In this document: one piece after another, positions 58,357-64,000 of the stretch
Layout: every line of letters starts with the position of its first letter
Numbering within the stretch: position 1 is the first letter of the stretch
Origin: Melampsora larici-populina 98AG31
Taxonomy: Eukaryota; Basidiomycota; Pucciniomycetes; Pucciniales; Melampsoraceae
Length of the DNA: 64,000 nucleotides
Assembly: GCF_000204055.1 (NCBI RefSeq)
Contig: NW_006768796.1
Location: forward strand, 955,608 to 1,019,607
Direction of reading: 5' to 3'
Position numbers and translations under genes: made by a program
Notes under the pieces: generated by a model
Seen by the model: only the letters and a program-made list of their open reading frames with translations
Database searches by the model: none
What the model was told of the DNA's origin: nothing

Positions 58357-59862
58357 GATACCACAAATCTTAAGATTGATATTGGATTTTGAACTTGAAG
58401 AGGAGGTAGTTCGAGAAAGTGTTGACAATGAAAGTTTTCCCTCTTGCAGGAAAGCATATTTAACAAAGAATGAAAACAGATATTGCCCACATCTTCAAAG
58501 ATTTTGCGTGAGTTTTGTACCTGGGAGGAAAACAATACCACTATATTTAAGGTTGAAATTGGATTTGCAAGGTGAAGATGAGGGAATTCGAGAAAATCTT
58601 GATAATGAACCTTTTCCCTCATGCAGGAAAGCGTATTTAACAAAGAAGCAAAACAAAGATCTTGCACATCTTCAAAGAGTTTGAGTGAGTTTTGTACCTG
58701 GGAGGAAGACAATACCACAAATCTTAAGATTGATATTGGATTTCGAACTTGAAGAGGAGGGAATTTGAGAAAATGTTGATAATGAAAGTTTCCCAGAATG
58801 CGGGAAAGCATGTTTACCAAAGAAGCAAAACACATATTTCCCACATCTTCAAAGAGTTTGTGTGAGTTTTGTACCTGGGAGGAAGCCAATACCACATTAT
58901 TTGAGATTGCAATTGGAATTCCCATTTGAAGATGAGGGAAATCAAGAAAATGTTGATAATGAAAGTTTCCCAGCATGCAGGTAAGCATATTTGACAAAGA
59001 AGCAAAACAGATATTTCCCACATCTTCAAAGAGTTTGTGTGAGTTTTGTACCTGGGAGGAAGACAATACCACAATATTTAAGATGGACATTGGATTTGCA
59101 AGTTGAAGATGAGGGAATTCAAGAAAATGTTGATAATGAAAGTTTCCCAGAATGCAGGAAAGCATGTTTAACAGAGAAGCAAAACACCTATTTCCCACAT
59201 CTTCAAAGAGTTTGTGTGAGTTTTGTACCTGGGAGGAAGCCAATACCACAATGTTTGAGATTGAAATTGGATTTCCCATTTGAAGATGAGGGAAATCAAG
59301 AGAATGTTGATAATGAAAGTTTCCCAGATGTGGGAAATAGGTGTTTTGCTTCTCTGTTAAACATGCTTTCCTGCATTCTGGGAAACCTTCCATTATCAAC
59401 ATTTTCTTGAATTCCCTCATCTTCAAATGGGAATTCCCAATTTCAATCTCAAAAATTGTGGTATTGGCTTGCTCCCAGGTACAAAACTCACACAAACTCT
59501 TTGAAGATGTGGGAAATAGGTGTTTTGCTTCTTTGTAAAATATGCTTACCTGCATGCTGGGAAACTTTCATCATCAACATTTTATTGATTTCCCTCATCT
59601 TCAAATGCGAATTCCAATTTCAATCTCAAATAATGTGGTATTGGCTTCCTCCCAGGTACAAAACTCACACAAACTCTTTGAAGGTGTGGGAAATATGTGT
59701 TTTGCTTCTTTGGTAAATATGCTTTCCTGCATTCTGGGAAACTTTCTTTATCAACATTTTCTTGATTTCCCTCATCTTCAAATAGGAAATCCAATTGCAA
59801 TCTCAAATAATGTGGTATTGGCTTCCTCCCAGGTACAAAACTCACACAAACTCTTTGACGGG
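58357..59862. repeat. 177-bp satellite with head-to-head inversion
   Basis: The word AGTTTTGTAC recurs at 58511, 58688, 58865, 59042 and 59219, exactly 177 bp apart. After ~59330 its complement GTACAAAACT appears at 59479, 59656 and 59833, again 177 bp apart. So there are about 5.5 direct copies followed by three inverted copies. Because 177 is divisible by three, the minus strand holds a 403-codon open frame (59555-58344) made of 59-residue repeats, probably a by-product. Confidence 0.92.
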
Positions 59863-60397
59863 TTGGGGATTAAAACCAAACAGAATCCATCCATCAGTGT
59901 CTCTTTAGTGGTTCAATCTAAAAGGCTAGTACTAGTACTATACCCTTTATAGCACTATACACAGCCAAGTATTGTCGTTATCTGACAGCAGAGACAGTAC
60001 CCAATCTATTATATTACATTGAGCCTTTCTCACGTTTGTGAATGAACTGTATCCATCACATAAGCCATTTATCATACTCTGACCGCACCCAATTGATCTT
60101 CCTTTCCAAAATCAATTCAGAAAATGAACCAAGCAATGTCATATTTCTCACATAATTAATCAGTGAAATCTAATCAGTGATTGCTAGTAGTGTCCCAGTC
60201 GGATGATGCCGGATGGCAGCCAATTGCCAATGTCAATTTATGTCATTCAGTCCGTGGTTCAATCTTACCTAATTGGGCATATGAAACCCAAGTGGCAGTC
60301 GGTGCCAACTCCTTTTGGAAAGGGCTATGTATTATAATTGTGAACACTTAGCATTGGCCAGGTTTTGCATGGAAATGTAAATGGGGGTAACCCATTA
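59863..60397. other. Gene-free stretch
   Basis: No frame, RNA or element end recognised. Ends at the TA target of the small MITE. Confidence 0.35.
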
Positions 60398-60549
60398 GGG
60401 GTACACAAACATCTCAACCCGACCTTAAAAACCCATCCAAAAAACCCGTGCCAACCCGATTGATTTTGAGTTTTTGGCACTAAAAAATCCAAAAATCAAT
60501 CGGGTTGCCATGGGTTTTATTAGGTTGGGTTGAGATGTTTGTGTACCCC
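60398..60549. mobile_element. 152-bp MITE, TA target, copy B
   Basis: Perfect inverted ends GGGGTACACAAACATCTCAA (60398) and complement (to 60549), flanked by TA (60396-60397, 60550-60551). The centre has a second dyad around AATCAATCGGGTTG. Ends and length match the element at 37616-37766, defining one family, probably mobilised by a Tc1/mariner-type transposase. Confidence 0.85.
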
Positions 60550-60636
60550 TATTGGTATTGGATGTGCCACTTAATTCCCCCGTGAGGTCATCAGGTGTTT
60601 CCCTCTCAATAATCAACTTGGCCTTTTGCCCAATCA

Positions 60637-62110
60637 ATGGGGGGAAAAAAAGGAAGATCTATAGCATGCCCTTTAGGACGTTCAGCCAAAAGACGACCAC
60701 AGCCTACCCCACAAGGTTCCAGCCAGATCATTGCGGATTTAGATGCCAGCGAGGTACGCTGGCTGGAACAACAGTCCCAACGCTTGACAAATCAACCACC
60801 ACCTCAACATGAAGCGATGCAGGCACCTCCTCCAGACCTATTCGATCCTGAGGGTGAAAACGACTATATTTCCGATATCAATCCTGAAGAAGCATACCTC
60901 ATTAATCATAATATCCTGGACGACAGCAATGAGGAGCCACCTGAAGTCAACAACTTCAGTGAATACGCGAAGGGTTCAAACTACAAAAAAAACAGATCAA
61001 AGAGGCCCAAAATTGGGCAAAGGTGTTTGGTCCGATGTTCCTCAATTTCATGGTAGGTTCCAAACGGACAACTCAATGGGGTCTAGACACTTGGAGTGTC
61101 GATTACAACAAGTCTTGTTCATGTGGAACTGGTAAACACCGCTTGCGAAAGGTAGACCTGGTGGACCTTACAAGTACTGTAAAATTGACTTCTGCATTTC
61201 CACCTTTCACTTAGCTGATTGCCCATCAGAAAACAGGTTGCAATCAAAAGGCAATCCTTTTCTGTGACTGTCTACCTGATCAAGTGAGGCTAATCCGGAT
61301 GGGATTCATTGGAGGGTCTCCAATTCACCCTGAGAGTGCATTTTCAATCAGACTTTTGCGACTTCACCATAGCCTATGGAAGTATTGCTCAGTTCAAACA
61401 CAGGGCTTCTCACTTGGTTTTGATGAATTCTTGGATCCAGCTAACCCACTCCTTTTGGTAGCGGGTACAAGTGAGGTATGTAATTTATCCTCTCATTCCA
61501 ATGGTATCATGAATTTTTACTCATCAATGTTCTTATGTCAGCCTCGAAGGTGGCGACGGCCTTTCTCCCTGGCTATAGACGCTTACAGACAGATGCTTCG
61601 ATATGAGGAGGAGCTGACCATCCGTGCACTAGGTCTAACGACCATGGAGAAGTTGGCCATGAATTGCCCACGGTGTTTTGGACCTCTTCAAGCAAACCCT
61701 GAACCTGATGAGCCGGACTACATAGTTTGTGTCGATGGAAATTTCCAGCATCGCCGGCACAAGGCAGCCAGTCGAGAGTATGAAGAAAAGGTGGTTAAAA
61801 TTCCTCCTCTATTCATTGATCCCAAAAAGGTCGAAGAATGGGAGCCCGTGAAGAACAAACATGTTGTCAAATCTAATGTATTTTCAATCCAAAATAAAGC
61901 ACCTCCTCTCATGTCAGGGCTGAAAAAATTCTTCCGTATAAGGATCATTGCTCTTCTCAGCATACTGCAGCAGCAGACCAGCGAGGTGGCTCGACATGGA
62001 AGGCTGCCGATGAAACAGGCCTCATTGGGATGGCCTGTCAACATGATCATGTGCTGAGTTTTGTCAATGTGGTTCAAAGCGGTGAAAGGCAAGTCTATCA
62101 AATACTAACC
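60637..62110 (+). pseudogene. KDZ-family transposase fragment with CxC domain
   Basis: Starts at ATG 60637 with a basic N-terminus and an acidic, disordered region. A frameshift at an A-run (~60988) leads into EAQNWAKVFGPMFLNFM and a cysteine cluster (DYNKSCSCGTGKHR...CKIDFCISTFHLADCP). A further shift leads to FCDCLPDQVRL and GGSPIHPESAFSIRLLRLHHSLW. An intron (GTATGT, ~61476) precedes PRRWRRPFSLAIDAYRQML and the KDZ catalytic block DYIVCVDGNFQHRRH (~61725). A third shift at an A6 run (~61925) precedes DETGLIGMACQHDHVLSFVN. The copy then ends. The CxC domain and DGNFQHRRH motif identify the Kyakuja-Dileera-Zisupton superfamily. Confidence 0.85.
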
Positions 62111-62599
62111 CTAAGCATGATGAAACTACGGAATGCGAGACGTTCCAAAGTGACAATGCGAAATTTCAAAAAACGAAAATCACAATCCCCGGGTGCGAAA
62201 TTCAAAAATCAAAGACAAAACTACAGAAAATACTCAAATACAGGGATAAAACCCCTGTACCGGAGTAAAAGTCATGGCAAAAACCCCTTTTTGCCCAATT
62301 TTCCAGTGGTCGACACCGTTTTCATTGCATTGTCACCTTTTGACAAAAAGTACCAGCAACACCAAAAACCAAAAAATCAAAAAACCAAAAATCAAAAAAT
62401 ACATTTCTCAAACTTTACAATTCAAACACCAAAGTTAGATTCTACTGCAGTCAAAAACCACATGTTGGCCAACTAGCTACAAGCTTGGTCTCACAGGTAT
62501 CAACACCTCCGACCAGAGACATTCTACCATCAGTCTCAAGAGCTTCAAAGTACCTGCTTACTGTCTCGCTCTCCTCCAAAACCTCTTTCATCATCATCA
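62111..62599. other. Gene-free; remnant after the KDZ break
   Basis: An open Lys/Gln-rich frame continues to 62476 but loses all KDZ similarity and consists of A-rich low-complexity codons. No element terminus is recognised. Confidence 0.35.
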
Positions 62600-63215
62600 A
62601 TCCTCTTTGATTGTCCTTGATCTTCTTATTTCTTTGTCATCCATCCTCAATCTTCCTCAATCTTCGTCATCCGTCCTCAGTCTTCTTATTTCTTTGTCAA
62701 CCGTCCTTGATCCTCCTCAATCTTTGTCACCCGTCCTCGACCTTCTTCTTTCTTTGTCAACCGTCCTTGATCTTCCTCAATCTTCGTCACCCGTCCTCGA
62801 TCTTCTTCTTTCTCCGTCAACCGTCCTCAGTCTTCTTATTTCTTCGTCAACCGTCCTCGATCTTCCTCAATCTTCGTCAACCATCCTTGATCTTCCTCAA
62901 TCTTCCTCAATCTTTGTCAACCATCCTTGATCTTCCTCAATCTTCGTCAACCATCCTCGATCTTCTTCTTTCTTCGTCACCCGTCCTCGATCTTCTTCTT
63001 TCTTCGTCAACCGTCCTCATTCTTCTTCAATCTTCGACAACCGTCCTCAATCTTCTTCAATCTTCGTCAACCGTCCTCAACCTTCTTCTTTCTTTGTCGA
63101 CTGTCCTTGATATTCCTCAATCTTCTTAGACCATCCTCGATCTTCTTTGATTATCCTGAATATTCTTTGACCATCCTCAATCTTCTGCAATCCTCATCCA
63201 AACACCTTCAATCTC
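62600..63215. repeat. Pyrimidine-rich ~30-bp minisatellite
   Basis: About 20 imperfect units of the type TTCTTCGTCAACCGTCCTCG plus AT(C)TTCTTCTT. Nearly pure C/T on the plus strand with interspersed A and G. The period is mostly a multiple of three, so open frames appear by composition. It ends just upstream of the ATG at 63237. Confidence 0.9.
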
Positions 63216-63236
63216 CATCACCAACTACACACCAAC

Positions 63237-64000
63237 ATGCCAGCGAAAATATCTGATGAAATCTTGCGACCGCTTTTGGAAGAAGCTGTGGCTAACAACT
63301 GGCCAGCACAAACAGTATGCAACACTGTTTGGCAACGGCACAACATCCGAGTATGTGTAAGAACTGTTAGAAGACGGATCAAAGAATGGGACTTGAAACA
63401 ACAAGGAAATTATGATGTGGAGGTTGTAAAGGATGCAGTATTAGATAATTACAAACAATCTCTGAACCAAAAGCGAGCTCTCATTGCCCTCAAAAACGAA
63501 CACAACATCATCATCAGCCGGTCAACTTTAGCTCGAGTTGAGAAGCAACTCAATCTTCACCGCCAAAAGGATGATCTTGACATGGGTGTAGTAACATATG
63601 CCACCGTATGTAGCAAGATTGAAGAACTTCAGATTGAATATGGAAATGTACTTGGAATCAAGAGTATCAAGAAGATGCTAGCTCAGGAACACGAGCTTCA
63701 CATCCACCGGCAAGTGTTTGGGCCTTCTTGATTCCATTTGCTCTGATGCTAATTACATTTGAAATCCTCTTTGATATAGTGATGTTATTGCGGCTATGAT
63801 GAAGGCAATGGACCCAGATGCTGTCAGAATGAGAGCTGCTCATAAACTCAAGCGACGGGAATACTATGCGGGCGGTCCCAATGAGGTTTGGGCGGCCGAT
63901 GGACACGACAAGTTGATCAACTTTGGAATTGGTATATATGGATTCCATTGATTTGCCTGGTCTCGAAAAGATTTTGGGACTTCATGCTCATGTCACCAAC
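63237..64000 (+). CDS. Integrase-type (rve/DDE) transposase, partial at window end
   Basis: ATG 63237. Residues 1-155 contain helix-turn-helix segments (TVCNTVWQRHNIRVCVRTVRRRIKEW, then NEHNIIISRSTLARVEKQL). A likely GC-AG intron (GCAAGT at 63710, TATAG before 63780) keeps the frame into DVIAAMMKAMDPDAVRMRAAHKLKRREY. The integrase-core opening YAGGPNEVWAADGHDKL follows (first catalytic Asp in ADGHDKL). Near 63950 the frame shifts by one base, after which the similarity resumes as EKILGLHAHVTN at the window edge. This is the cellular integrase type found in basidiomycete genomes, probably part of a DNA transposon. The remaining catalytic residues lie beyond the window. Confidence 0.7.

Noticed and set aside
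58344..59555. 403-codon open frame on the minus strand
   Set aside because: It is explained by a 177-bp (59-codon) satellite period; no leader, domain or splice signal supports a gene.
62607..63256. Long Leu/Ser/Phe-rich frames on the plus strand
   Set aside because: They arise from the CT-rich minisatellite, which lacks stops in more than one frame.
1..64000. CRISPR array, bacterial operon or phage-type defence system
   Set aside because: Introns, hAT/Harbinger/KDZ elements and fungal gene families show eukaryotic nuclear DNA; tandem repeats here lack CRISPR spacing.

Overview
This window reads as nuclear DNA of a rust fungus (Pucciniales; Melampsora-like is my best guess). The evidence is AT-rich sequence, short GT-AG introns with CTAAC/CTGAC-like branch points, an F-box/LRR family, several small secreted proteins, and a heavy load of hAT, PIF/Harbinger, Tc1, KDZ and OTU-bearing elements next to a TET/JBP-type dioxygenase gene. 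Species assignment is inference. Exon structures were read by eye from splice motifs and frame continuity.

Layout. 0-10 kb holds an F-box/LRR-like gene (minus), an unrecognised three-exon gene (plus), a decayed paralogue of the F-box gene, a clear EAF6 homologue (minus; NuA4-type histone acetyltransferase subunit) and an 817-bp inverted-repeat element. 10.4-14 kb holds two secreted cysteine-containing protein genes. The first is split inside its signal-peptide exon by an 894-bp Harbinger-type MITE with a TTA duplication. 14.6-15.2 kb is an hAT-type MITE with a perfect 8-bp duplication.

15.4-25.3 kb is one two-gene PIF/Harbinger element (transposase plus, partner protein minus). Its transposase is interrupted by a 5.5-kb element carrying a nearly open hAT transposase. 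26.2-34.2 kb is a second hAT element with a perfect 8-bp duplication. Nested in it are a 3.4-kb TATAG-rich element that contains a non-transposon gene, and a 1.3-kb Tc1 element.

34.7-46.7 kb is the most gene-like stretch. It holds two small secreted proteins, a triple helix-turn-helix protein directly downstream of a secreted protein with an EAR-like motif and basic patches, a five-exon Bem46-type alpha/beta hydrolase, and a six-exon secreted NP-repeat protein. 47.5-50.4 kb is a truncated relative of the 17-20 kb hAT element. 50.8-57.6 kb holds a FAR1-finger/OTU-protease gene and a TET/JBP-like dioxygenase gene pointing at each other across 2.5 kb of TTCACA/TGTGAA repeats. 58.3-59.9 kb is a 177-bp satellite with an internal inversion. 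60.4-64 kb holds a small MITE, a broken KDZ transposase, a pyrimidine minisatellite and the start of an integrase-type gene that runs off the window.

Two themes link the parts. First, inactivating changes in the elements are mostly C-to-T at TCG (or the reverse complement), the pattern reported as RIP-like in Pucciniomycotina. Second, the genes that look host-maintained include secreted proteins and chromatin or DNA-modification factors, which sit among nested transposons.
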